This document shows, one piece after another, positions 1-6,485 of a stretch of 7,485 nucleotides of DNA; the first letter of the stretch is position 1; every line of letters starts with the position of its first letter. The position numbers and the translations under genes are program-made. The notes under the pieces were generated by a model. The model searched no databases. It saw nothing but the letters and a program-made list of their open reading frames with translations, and was not told the DNA's origin. Location: the NCBI GenBank assembly GCA_013696915.1, contig JACCXR010000205.1:1-7485 (forward strand), given 5' to 3'. This DNA is from Euzebyaceae bacterium (lineage in GTDB: Bacteria; Actinomycetota; Nitriliruptoria; Euzebyales; Egibacteraceae).

Positions 1-49
1 GCGGTGGTGTGCATCACCGCGCTGACAGAGCGCGAATGCACACCACCGC
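1..49. repeat. Long imperfect hairpin / inverted repeat at the window edge
   Basis: Positions 1-14 (GCGGTGGTGTGCAT) are exactly reverse-complementary to 36-49. Inside them, 18-23 (CGCGCT) pairs with 29-34 around the 5-nt loop GACAG, so the whole element can fold as a two-tier hairpin with a small asymmetric internal loop. The left arm touches the first base of the window, so the repeat may be longer. No T-run follows on the right. It could be the terminator of a gene left of the window, an operator for the AbiEi-like gene starting at 118, or a dispersed palindromic repeat. The pairing is seen directly; the role is not. Confidence 0.75.
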
Positions 50-57
50 GGCCGCGC

Positions 58-79
58 GTCCACAGCCGGGCCCGTGGAC
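58..79. promoter_or_regulatory. Second inverted repeat upstream of the AbiEi-like gene
   Basis: GTCCAC at 58-63 is the reverse complement of GTGGAC at 74-79, with a 10-nt spacer containing GGGCCC. It lies between the large hairpin and the start codon at 118, where an operator would be expected. Six-bp arms occur by chance in GC-rich DNA, so this is only a candidate regulatory site. I see no convincing -10 box for the downstream gene in 50-117. Confidence 0.3.
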
Positions 80-117
80 CCACGCGCCGGCACCGGCCGG
101 GAGCTATCACCGGCGGC

Positions 118-1086
118 ATGGACGGACCCCAGCAGCGGCTGCGCGCCGTGGCGAGCGCCCAGAACGGCCAGTTCGCCAGCGCGCAGGCGCTGGGCGTCGG
201 ACTCACCTTTGGGGTGGTCCGGTCCCTGCGCGACCGCGGTGAGACGATCGGCATGCGACGCGGTGTGTGGCGGTTCCGGGCCGCCCAGGGCGATCCCGAC
301 ATGGCCGTGACCGCGTACCTGGCGTGCTGGCCGCACGGCGTGGTCTCCCATGCCAGCGCTGCGGGGCACCACGGCCTGCAGCGCGTCGGCGCCCCACTCC
401 TTCCGGTCATCACCATCCCGCACGGCAAGACCCGCCGCCCGAAGGGCGTCACTGTGCACCACTCGCGGGCATTGGCGCCGTGCGACGTGCTCACCGTCGG
501 CGGGGTGCGCTACACCAGCCTGGCTCGCACGGTGTGCGACCTCAGCTCCGGCGACGACGTCTGGGAGACGCTGGCCCTGCTCGATGACGCCGTCGCACTC
601 GGCGCGCGACCGACGTGGATCCAGCAGCGGGCGGTCGCCCTGGCCGCCGGCCGGGACGGCGTCGCGCTGCTGCGGGCGGCCACGCGCCCGGATGCGGCCG
701 CCGAGTTCCGGTCCTGGCTGGAGCGGGCAGCCGCGCACGTCTACCAGGTCTCCGGCATTCCCGACCCCGAATGGAACGTGCTCGTCCGTGACGGGGCGGG
801 GGTGATCGGGCGGGTCGACGCGCTGTGGCCGCCCTGGTCTGTGATCAGCGAGAAGGAGGGGTTGCGGTTCCACACGGGCCCACGCCAGCGGCGCAAGGAC
901 GCACAGCGGTTCAACCGCCTGGCGGACGCGGGCTACGCCGCTCGCCGATTCGGCTGGGAGGACGTCGTGTCCGCACCGTCCGACATGGCGGCCACCGTGG
1001 TCCGGGCCCTGCGGGCCGCCGGCGCCGACCTGGATCCCGCCCGTATCCCGGAGCGCATCGTCCTCCCGGGTCGCCCGTTCGCCTGA
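118..1086 (+). CDS. AbiEi-type winged-helix protein with Vsr/DUF559-like C-terminus
   Basis: A 322-aa protein of the actinobacterial family annotated as 'type IV toxin-antitoxin AbiEi family antitoxin domain-containing'. Residues 1-50 form the N-terminal winged helix: QNGQFASAQALGVGLT, then a recognition-helix segment, then RRGVWRF. The middle region (about 60-140) has the family pattern HGVVSHASAAGHHGL and a later RYTSLARTVCDL. Residues 195-290 resemble a Vsr/DUF559 endonuclease fold: RVDALW with D234, SEKEG with E245, H252, and a basic helix RQRRKDAQRFNRL followed by RRFGW. ATG 118 is chosen because the winged helix begins directly there; the reading frame stays open to position 4, but the extra residues are Arg/Pro-rich and unlike the family. 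A GTG at 148 is an alternative. No AbiEii-like toxin is visible next to it, so an antitoxin role is unproven. DNA binding is likely; nuclease activity is uncertain because the usual E-x-D-G strand reads EKEG. Confidence 0.85.
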   Translation: MDGPQQRLRAVASAQNGQFASAQALGVGLTFGVVRSLRDRGETIGMRRGVWRFRAAQGDPDMAVTAYLACWPHGVVSHASAAGHHGLQRVGAPLLPVITIPHGKTRRPKGVTVHHSRALAPCDVLTVGGVRYTSLARTVCDLSSGDDVWETLALLDDAVALGARPTWIQQRAVALAAGRDGVALLRAATRPDAAAEFRSWLERAAAHVYQVSGIPDPEWNVLVRDGAGVIGRVDALWPPWSVISEKEGLRFHTGPRQRRKDAQRFNRLADAGYAARRFGWEDVVSAPSDMAATVVRALRAAGADLDPARIPERIVLPGRPFA

Positions 1087-1093
1087 GCGGGCG
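1072..1093. terminator. Hairpin across convergent stop codons (candidate bidirectional terminator)
   Basis: CGCCCGTTC (1072-1080) pairs with GAGCGGGCG (1085-1093) around the 4-nt loop GCCT. The stem is 9 bp, with one G-U wobble at 1078/1087 in plus-strand RNA that becomes an A-C mismatch in the minus-strand RNA. It covers the end of the AbiEi-like gene (TGA at 1084-1086) and reaches to within one base of the arc stop (1094-1096). No U-tract follows on either side, so it is not a textbook intrinsic terminator, but nothing else lies between the convergent genes to separate them. Confidence 0.4.
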
Positions 1094-2815
1094 CTACAGG
1101 TACTGGCCCGTCTGGACGCTCTCGATCGACTTGCCCGGCTCCTTGCCGTCGCCCATCAGCGTGCGCACGTAGACGATGCGCTCGCCCTTCTTGCCGGAGA
1201 TGCGGGCCCAGTCGTCGGGGTTGGTGGTGTTCGGCAGGTCCTCGTTCTCCTTGAACTCGTCCCGGATCGCCTGGAAGAGGTCCTCCTGGCGGATGCCCTT
1301 CTGGCCCTCGTTGAGGTAGCGCTTGATCGCCATCTTCTTCCCCCGCGCGACGACGTTCTCGATCATCGCGCCGGAGTTGAAGTCCTTGAAGTAGAGCAAC
1401 TCCTTGTCGCCGTTGGCGTAGGTGACCTCGAGGAAGCGGTTCTCGTCCTCCTCGGCGTACATGCGCCGGCAGGTCTCGTGGATCAGCCAGTCGACGGCCT
1501 CCTCCTCGCTGCCGTGGAGCTTGACCATGTCCGGGTGCAGCGGCAGGCCGGCGTGGAGGTAGATCGCGAAGATCTCCCGCGCCGCGTCCTCGTCGGGCCG
1601 CTCGATCTTGATCTTCACGTCCAGCCGGCCGGGGCGGAGAATCGCCGGGTCGATCATGTCCTCGCGGTTGGACGCGCCGATCACGATCACGTCCTTCAGC
1701 GTCTCGACCCCGTCGATCTCTGACAGCAGCTGCGGGACGATGGTGGTCTCGACGTCGGAGGAGACCCCGGACCCGCGGGTGCGGAAGATCGAGTCCATCT
1801 CGTCGAAGAACACGATCACCGGGAAGCCCTCGGCGACCTTCTCGCGCGCGCGCTGGAAGATCAGCCGGATCTGGCGCTCCGTCTCGCCGACGTACTTGTT
1901 GAGCAGCTCCGGTCCCTTGATGTTGAGGAAGTAGCTGCGGGCGTCGGCGCGGCCCTCCTTCTCCGCCACCCGCTTCGCGAGCGAGTTCGCGACCGCCTTG
2001 GCGATCATGGTCTTGCCGCAGCCGGGCGGGCCGTACAGCAGGATGCCCTTCGGCGGGCGCAGCTCGTGCTCGACGAACAGGTCAGCGTGCAGGAACGGCA
2101 GCTCGACCGCGTCCTGGATCGCCTCGATCTGCGACCCGAGCCCCCCGATGTCGTCGTAGTCGATGTCGGGGACCTCTTCGAGGACGAGCTCCTCGACCTC
2201 GGGCCGCGGCAGGCGCTCAAGCGCGTAGCCGCTGCGGGCGTCGACCAGCAGCGAGTCCCCCGCCCGCAGGTGGGTCTCGCCGAGCGGCTCGGCGAGGCGG
2301 ACGACCTGCTCCTCGTCGGTGTGGCCGATGACGAGCAGCCGGTGGTCGTCGATGCGCTCCTTGAGCGTCATGACCTCGCCGATGATCTCGAACCCGGCGG
2401 CCTCGATCACGTTGAGCGCCTCGTTGAGGACGATCTCCTGGCCGCGCGTCAGCGACTCCGCCTGGACGTCGGGACTCACGTTGACGCGCAGCTTGCGGCC
2501 CTGGGAGAAGATCTCCACGGTGCCGTCCTCGCGCGCCTCGAGGAAGACCCCGAAGCCGGAGGGCGGTGACGACAGCTTCTCGACCTGCTGCTTGAGCGCC
2601 ACGATCTGCTCGCGGGCGTCACGGAGGATGTCGGCCAGCTTGGAGTTCTGGGCCATCGCGCCCGTCAGCTGGGCCTTGGTCTCCATGAGGCGCTCCTCGA
2701 GCGCCCGGACCCGGGAGGGCGAGTCCTCCAGCCGGCGGCGCAGGAGGGCGGTCTCCTCCTCGAGGAACCTGATCTGCGTCCGGAGCTCGACGAGCTCGGC
2801 CTGGTGGTCGGGCAT
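1094..2815 (-). CDS. arc: Proteasome-associated ring ATPase ARC/Mpa
   Basis: A 573-aa AAA ATPase that in actinobacteria unfolds pupylated proteins and feeds them to the 20S proteasome in the cytoplasm. Residues 1-82 are a heptad-rich coiled coil, the Pup-binding part in characterised homologues. About 88-205 are the tandem OB-fold domains. The AAA module has Walker A GPPGCGKT (K268), pore loop KYVG (307-310), Walker B VIVFFDEM (D338, E339), sensor-1 GASNR (N383) and arginine fingers in LRPGR (R394, R397). About 455-550 corresponds to the C-terminal beta-grasp region. The chain ends in TGQYL, matching the Mpa GQYL tail with a penultimate Tyr that docks on the 20S core. ATG 2815 is supported by AGGAAGGA at 2823-2830, 7 nt upstream. 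It is slightly shorter than the 609-aa mycobacterial Mpa, with every motif intact. dop, pup, prcBA and pafA are not in the window; the downstream neighbour is an unrelated convergent gene. Confidence 0.98.
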   Translation of the reverse strand: MPDHQAELVELRTQIRFLEEETALLRRRLEDSPSRVRALEERLMETKAQLTGAMAQNSKLADILRDAREQIVALKQQVEKLSSPPSGFGVFLEAREDGTVEIFSQGRKLRVNVSPDVQAESLTRGQEIVLNEALNVIEAAGFEIIGEVMTLKERIDDHRLLVIGHTDEEQVVRLAEPLGETHLRAGDSLLVDARSGYALERLPRPEVEELVLEEVPDIDYDDIGGLGSQIEAIQDAVELPFLHADLFVEHELRPPKGILLYGPPGCGKTMIAKAVANSLAKRVAEKEGRADARSYFLNIKGPELLNKYVGETERQIRLIFQRAREKVAEGFPVIVFFDEMDSIFRTRGSGVSSDVETTIVPQLLSEIDGVETLKDVIVIGASNREDMIDPAILRPGRLDVKIKIERPDEDAAREIFAIYLHAGLPLHPDMVKLHGSEEEAVDWLIHETCRRMYAEEDENRFLEVTYANGDKELLYFKDFNSGAMIENVVARGKKMAIKRYLNEGQKGIRQEDLFQAIRDEFKENEDLPNTTNPDDWARISGKKGERIVYVRTLMGDGKEPGKSIESVQTGQYL

Positions 2816-2923
2816 GGCAGCGTCCTTCCTCGTCCCCAGCGGATCCGGGGGGCATCCGGGACTACCGGACGCCGAGTATAGGGTTGAGCACCCGCTGCGA
2901 CCGTGCGGCGGGGCGCTGGAGGG
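2816..2923 (-). promoter_or_regulatory. arc upstream gap with candidate promoter (TATACT)
   Basis: This 108-bp gap between the protease stop and the arc start contains, on the minus strand, TATACT (positions 2880 down to 2875), one base from the sigma70-type TATAAT. It would place transcription start near 2868 and a leader of about 50 nt. No good -35 hexamer is seen 16-19 nt upstream, where the sequence is GC-rich. Within the presumed leader, ATCCGGG occurs twice on the plus strand (2843-2849 and 2854-2860), 11 bp apart, about one helical turn. arc may therefore be transcribed independently of the upstream protease gene. Confidence 0.45.
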
Positions 2924-5320
2924 TCAGGGGCCGCAGGCGGGCGCGGTGTTCTCCAGCAGCTGCTCGAGCAGGACCCCGGCGGGGTCGGCGACGACGTCGC
3001 TGCCGCCGGCGAGGACGCCGTCGATGCCGAGGCCGCACAGGTGCTCCTGCACGTCGTCGGTCAGGACGGTGCCGCCGTCCTCCTCGACCGGCACGAAGAC
3101 CCCGCCGAAGGCGCCGGCCAGCGCCGAGGCCGACAGCACGTGGGCGAACCCGTCGCGGCGGCGGAAGTTCGCGGCGACGGCCACGCCGGGGGCGATCCCG
3201 AACTTCTCGTCGAGCAGGCGTTCCATCTCGGCGGCGACGGCGACGGCGGTGCCGGTGCGCGTGGGACCGGACAGGCGCGTGACCTCGGCACCCGTGGTCG
3301 TCCGGAGATCGGACTCGACGGCCTCGCTCAGGACCGCCGTGCCGCCGACGACGTAGACCGTCGCCGGAGCGAACTCGCCGAGCGCCGCGCGCGTGGCGGG
3401 GTGCAGTGTCTCGGGAGCGGTCAGCAGGACCGGCATCCCCCAGTGCGCTCCGAGCGACCCGGCGGCGACCGCGTCGGGCCAGTCCCCGCGCGTGGCGACC
3501 ACGACGGCGTCGAGGTCTGGGAATGGGCTGCGCGCGACGAGCTGCCGCATCTCCCGACCGGCCAGCGCGGCGGTGTCCTCGCGCGCCGCTCCCGCGAACC
3601 TGACGGGGACGAAGCCGAGTTGCCGCAGCTCCCCCTCCAGCGACGCCGGCAGCGCCGCCGGCCCGCCCATCAGGTAGACGGTGGCGCCGGGCTGCAGGAC
3701 CCGCTGGAGCTCCGTCCTGGTCGGCGCGGCGAGCGGGCCGGTCGTTGCGGTGAACAGGAGCGGACCCAGGCCGTACCCGAGGGAGCTGCCGGCGAGCGCG
3801 TCGGCGTAGTCGTCCATGCGGGCGACGACCGCGTGGGGGGCGGACCGGTCGTCGAAGATGGCGCGCGAGATGGCCACGGCCTGGCGCACCGCCTCCGTCG
3901 GCGAGGCACCCGCGAGACGCAGCACGTCGACGTCGATGGCGCCGGAACCGACGGGGAAGTCGGGGTCGGGCTGCAGGGCGGGGATGTCGCCCGCCCCCAC
4001 CCGCTGCATCGCGGCGCCGGCCTGCACCAGCCCCCAGCCGTACGCACGGTCGCGCCCGACGGGGCCCAGGTCCTCAGCGGTGGCCTCGAGGACCGCCTCG
4101 ATGTCGTCCGGCGCCAGCGCGGGGTCGGCCGCCAGCAGCAGTGCCGCGACGCCACTCACGTACGGCGCGGAGAACGACGTGCCCGCGACCCCTTCCGTCC
4201 CCCCTCCACGGGCCGTCGTCAGGATCAGCGCTTCCGCGTCGCGCGGGTCGCGGCCGTCGGCGGGGTCGCCGCCGGGGGCGGTCAGGTCCACCCACTGGTT
4301 CGCCGTGCTGTACGAGGCGGTCGAACCGTCCCTGCCGACCGCGCCGACCGAGATCACCCCGTCGCAGGAGGCCGGTACGGACGGCCGCCCCGCCAGCTGC
4401 GGGTCCGCCTCGCCGTTGCCCGCGGACGCGACCAGCGTGATGCCCGCCCCCCGGACGTCGGCGATCGCCGTGGCGTAGGCGGCGGGGCACTGGCTCCGAA
4501 CCCCGCCGAAGCTCATGTTGACGATGTCGACCCTGCGGCCGGTGCCGCCGGCGACGTAGTCGAGCGCCGCGATGACGGCGCTGTCGCTGGGTCCGCGGCA
4601 GTCACCGTCCGGCGACGTCAGCGACACGTCGACGATCGACACCTGCCAGTTGACACCGGCGACGCCCTGCACGTCGTTGCCCTCGGCCCCGACCACACCG
4701 GCCACCCAGGTCCCGTGGCCCACGGCACAACGGTCGTTGTCGAGGGTGCCGGGAAGGATGCTTCCGGTCGAGGCGTCCACCTGTTCGACGACCCCGCCGA
4801 GCTCCGGGTGCCGGGCGTCCACCCCGCTGTCGAGCACGGCGACGACGACGTCGCTCGACCCGGTGGTCCGGTCCCACGCCTGCCCGACCCCGGTCAAGGT
4901 GTGCGCCCACTGCTGCGCGAACAGCTCGTCGTCGGGGACGGCGGTGAACTCCAGTCGCCGGTCGGGCTCGACGGCGACGACCCCGTCCAGCGCCAGCAGT
5001 GCGGCGGCGGCGGCGGCCTCGCGTCCCGGCGTGACGTCGACTCTGAGGACGCGGTCCGAGAGCCGGCTGACCTGGCGCAGCGCGGGCAGACCCCGGTCGC
5101 GCACCCTCGCCGCCCACGTGTCGCTCGTCGGCGTCTGGACGGTGACGAGCAGGGATCCGGCCACGGTGTCCGCGGCGCCCCACGGCCCGCCGGCCGGGCG
5201 CCCGGACGGCGGAGTCGGCGACGAGGCCGCACCGGCCGGAGAGGCGCCCGGCAGCGGCAGCATGGCGATCGCGACCAGGACGAGAGCTACCCGGGAACGG
5301 CGACGAACGGCTACGAACAA
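2924..5320 (-). CDS. Secreted subtilisin-family (S8) serine protease with three CWB2 repeats
   Basis: A 798-aa exported protease. Residues 1-31 are a signal peptide: basic RRRSR, hydrophobic core VALVLVAIAMLPL, and a likely AGA cleavage region. About 55-125 is an inhibitory-type propeptide. The S8 domain (about 130-440) carries the triad D164 (VAVLDSG), H202 (GHGTWVAG) and S382 (GTSFSAP), with oxyanion Asn302 (ASAGNG). From about 460 to the end are three cell-wall-binding type 2 (CWB2) repeats, which in clostridial proteins bind surface polymers. Marker strings are MDDYADALAGSSLG (repeat 1), RGDWPDAVAAGSLG and VYVVGG (repeat 2), and a degenerate DGFAHVLSASALAG (repeat 3). It probably acts at the cell surface. 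TTG 5320 is preferred because GGAG lies 7 nt upstream and it gives a standard signal peptide. The alternative is GTG 5413, which overlaps the trmI stop as GTGA and adds 31 residues but has no Shine-Dalgarno. Six cysteines suggest extracellular disulfides. Natural substrate unknown. Confidence 0.93.
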   Translation of the reverse strand: MFVAVRRRSRVALVLVAIAMLPLPGASPAGAASSPTPPSGRPAGGPWGAADTVAGSLLVTVQTPTSDTWAARVRDRGLPALRQVSRLSDRVLRVDVTPGREAAAAAALLALDGVVAVEPDRRLEFTAVPDDELFAQQWAHTLTGVGQAWDRTTGSSDVVVAVLDSGVDARHPELGGVVEQVDASTGSILPGTLDNDRCAVGHGTWVAGVVGAEGNDVQGVAGVNWQVSIVDVSLTSPDGDCRGPSDSAVIAALDYVAGGTGRRVDIVNMSFGGVRSQCPAAYATAIADVRGAGITLVASAGNGEADPQLAGRPSVPASCDGVISVGAVGRDGSTASYSTANQWVDLTAPGGDPADGRDPRDAEALILTTARGGGTEGVAGTSFSAPYVSGVAALLLAADPALAPDDIEAVLEATAEDLGPVGRDRAYGWGLVQAGAAMQRVGAGDIPALQPDPDFPVGSGAIDVDVLRLAGASPTEAVRQAVAISRAIFDDRSAPHAVVARMDDYADALAGSSLGYGLGPLLFTATTGPLAAPTRTELQRVLQPGATVYLMGGPAALPASLEGELRQLGFVPVRFAGAAREDTAALAGREMRQLVARSPFPDLDAVVVATRGDWPDAVAAGSLGAHWGMPVLLTAPETLHPATRAALGEFAPATVYVVGGTAVLSEAVESDLRTTTGAEVTRLSGPTRTGTAVAVAAEMERLLDEKFGIAPGVAVAANFRRRDGFAHVLSASALAGAFGGVFVPVEEDGGTVLTDDVQEHLCGLGIDGVLAGGSDVVADPAGVLLEQLLENTAPACGP

Positions 5321-5409
5321 GAGAACACTCCGCAGGAGGGGGCCGATCCCCCGACCCGAACTGAGGGTACCGCCCAGCGCGGCCCGGCGCGTGCGAGGCG
5401 CCGGCGGGC
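5321..5409 (-). promoter_or_regulatory. Protease translation-start region: RBS and small hairpin
   Basis: On the minus strand a GGAG (plus positions 5328-5331) sits 7 nt before TTG 5320 and is the main argument for that start. Just upstream, GGGGG (5338-5342) and CCCCC (5348-5352) can form a 5-bp stem with a CCGAT loop, which could affect ribosome access. If GTG 5413 is the true start, this stretch is instead coding for 31 residues; its G/C third-position bias is weaker than in the protease body. No promoter box is apparent. Confidence 0.4.
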
Positions 5410-6222
5410 TCACTCCGGTGACAATCGGCGGGCCGTGGTGAGGAACGCGGTGTGCGCGACCATCCGGTGGTCCGGCCGGACGGCCAGCCCGTCGACGTGC
5501 CAGCCGCGGACCATGGTCTCGGTCGTCTGCGCCATCCCCCAGCGCGCGTCGGCGGCGAGGCCCTCGTGGAGCCGCATGATCTGCGGCACGGTCGGGGTGT
5601 AGGAGATGAGGATGCCGCCCGGACGCAGCGCCTCCGCCGCCGGACCGAGGAGCTCCCACGGGTCGACGAGGTCGAGGACGAGACGGTCGCACGGCGTGGC
5701 GCCGAGCCGCTCGCCCACGTCGCCGATGTGCAGATCCCAGTTGTCCGGCGGACCGCCGAAGCGCTCGTGGACGTTGCGCTGCGCGACGGCTGCGTGCTCC
5801 GGACGCAGCTCGAAGCTGATCACCCGGCCGGTCGGGCCGACCGCACGGAGCAGCGCGCTGGAGAGTGCGCCGGACCCGGCCCCCGCCTCGACGACCGTGA
5901 CGCCCGGTCCGATGTCGGCGAGACCGAGGATCATCGCCTGGTCCTTCGGATACACGACCTGCGCGCCGCGCGGAGCCTTCACGGTCCAGTCCGCCGCGGT
6001 CGGCCGGACCGCCAGCAGCGTCGCGCCCTTCGCGCTGCGCAGGCTCGATCCCTCCGGCCGGCCGAGGATGTCGTCGTGCGCGACGGCGCCGCCGTGGAAG
6101 TGGAACTCCGCGCCCGGCGCGAGCGTCAGCAGGTACCGCCGGCCCTTGCGGTCGTACAGCAGGACCTTGTCGCCGGGACTGAACGGATCGGGGTGACCGG
6201 GGTGCCTCGGCGGGACCGTCAC
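5410..6222 (-). CDS. trmI: tRNA (adenine-58-N1)-methyltransferase TrmI
   Basis: A 270-aa SAM-dependent enzyme that makes m1A58 in the T-loop of tRNA, normally as a tetramer. The N-terminal beta domain (about 14-80) has FSPGDKVLLYDRKGRRY and LAPGAEFHFHGG, closely like the mycobacterial enzyme. The Rossmann domain carries the SAM-binding loop VEAGAGSGAL (111-120), the acidic E138 at the end of beta-2 (ISFELR), and the DxxxPW catalytic motif LDLVDPW (D184 is the likely catalytic Asp). The C-terminal family signature RPDHRMVAHTAFL is at 249-261. GTG 6222 is the only start that keeps a normal N-terminus; the frame remains open further upstream, but the residues there are low-complexity and overlap a better coding frame. 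No Shine-Dalgarno precedes it. It starts inside a GTGA overlap with the stop of the 88-aa gene, so translation is probably coupled. It lies upstream of the protease and arc on the same strand. Confidence 0.96.
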   Translation of the reverse strand: MTVPPRHPGHPDPFSPGDKVLLYDRKGRRYLLTLAPGAEFHFHGGAVAHDDILGRPEGSSLRSAKGATLLAVRPTAADWTVKAPRGAQVVYPKDQAMILGLADIGPGVTVVEAGAGSGALSSALLRAVGPTGRVISFELRPEHAAVAQRNVHERFGGPPDNWDLHIGDVGERLGATPCDRLVLDLVDPWELLGPAAEALRPGGILISYTPTVPQIMRLHEGLAADARWGMAQTTETMVRGWHVDGLAVRPDHRMVAHTAFLTTARRLSPE

Positions 6223-6485
6223 GCCGGCGTGCCGGCGCGCCGGCCGCCGGCCACCGGACGGCTGCGGGTCCGGCAGAACGCGGACTCCAGTTCGCCGCCG
6301 CCGGTGGACGTCGTCGGCGTCGTCGCCGCCGCGTTGCCGTGGCGGTCGATCGCCTCGCGGAGCTGGCTGCGGACGTGGTCGGCGAAGTGCCCGGCGCGGT
6401 ACGCGGCCCGGTTGCGCGGGATCTTCGTGACCGCGGCCGCGCGGCGGCGGTGGCAGCGCTCCGGGCCGGGGCCCCCGCAGGTCAC
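6219..6485 (-). CDS. Small conserved-context protein of unknown function upstream of trmI
   Basis: An 88-aa basic protein that I do not recognise. The N-terminus is Cys/His/Arg-rich (C3, C11, H12 in TCGGPGPERCHRRR). The middle is probably helical and well formed (KIPRNRAAYRAGHFADHV, then RSQLREAIDRHG). The tail is Thr/Gly/Ser/Arg-rich and likely disordered, with one more Cys. The Cys/His cluster could bind metal, but there is no known finger pattern. Almost every codon up to about residue 55 ends in G or C, unlike the alternative trmI-frame reading over the same bases, which supports real coding. GTG 6485 is chosen because GAGGTG lies 6 nt upstream and it overlaps the stop of the 21-aa ORF. 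GTG 6494 would add three residues (MCP). The gene ends with a 4-nt GTGA overlap into trmI, so the two are very likely co-translated. A function tied to tRNA modification is only a guess from position. Confidence 0.7.
   Translation of the reverse strand: MTCGGPGPERCHRRRAAAVTKIPRNRAAYRAGHFADHVRSQLREAIDRHGNAAATTPTTSTGGGELESAFCRTRSRPVAGGRRAGTPA

Noticed and set aside
1..79. CRISPR repeat or transposon end
   Set aside because: Only one copy of each inverted repeat is present, with no spaced direct repeats, target-site duplication or transposase nearby.
4..117. Extension of the AbiEi-like gene to a start at position 4
   Set aside because: It would translate the hairpin region into an Arg/Pro/His-rich leader; the winged-helix domain begins right at ATG 118.
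2319..3356. Plus-strand 345-codon frame across the arc start, gap and protease end
   Set aside because: Ser/Arg/Thr-rich composition with no domain; it overlaps the well-supported arc N-terminus and protease C-terminus on the other strand.
4996..5025. GCG-rich trinucleotide run inside the protease propeptide
   Set aside because: It simply encodes an alanine stretch (EAAAAAALLAL) in a helix; such runs are ordinary in GC-rich coding DNA.
2903..5602. Very long plus-strand open frame (899 codons) opposite the subtilase and the end of trmI
   Set aside because: It is the mirror of real genes: the translation is low-complexity Arg/Gly/Ala/Asp-rich with no motifs, whereas the minus strand carries an intact S8 triad and CWB2 repeats. 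Long antisense frames are expected in GC-rich codon-biased DNA.
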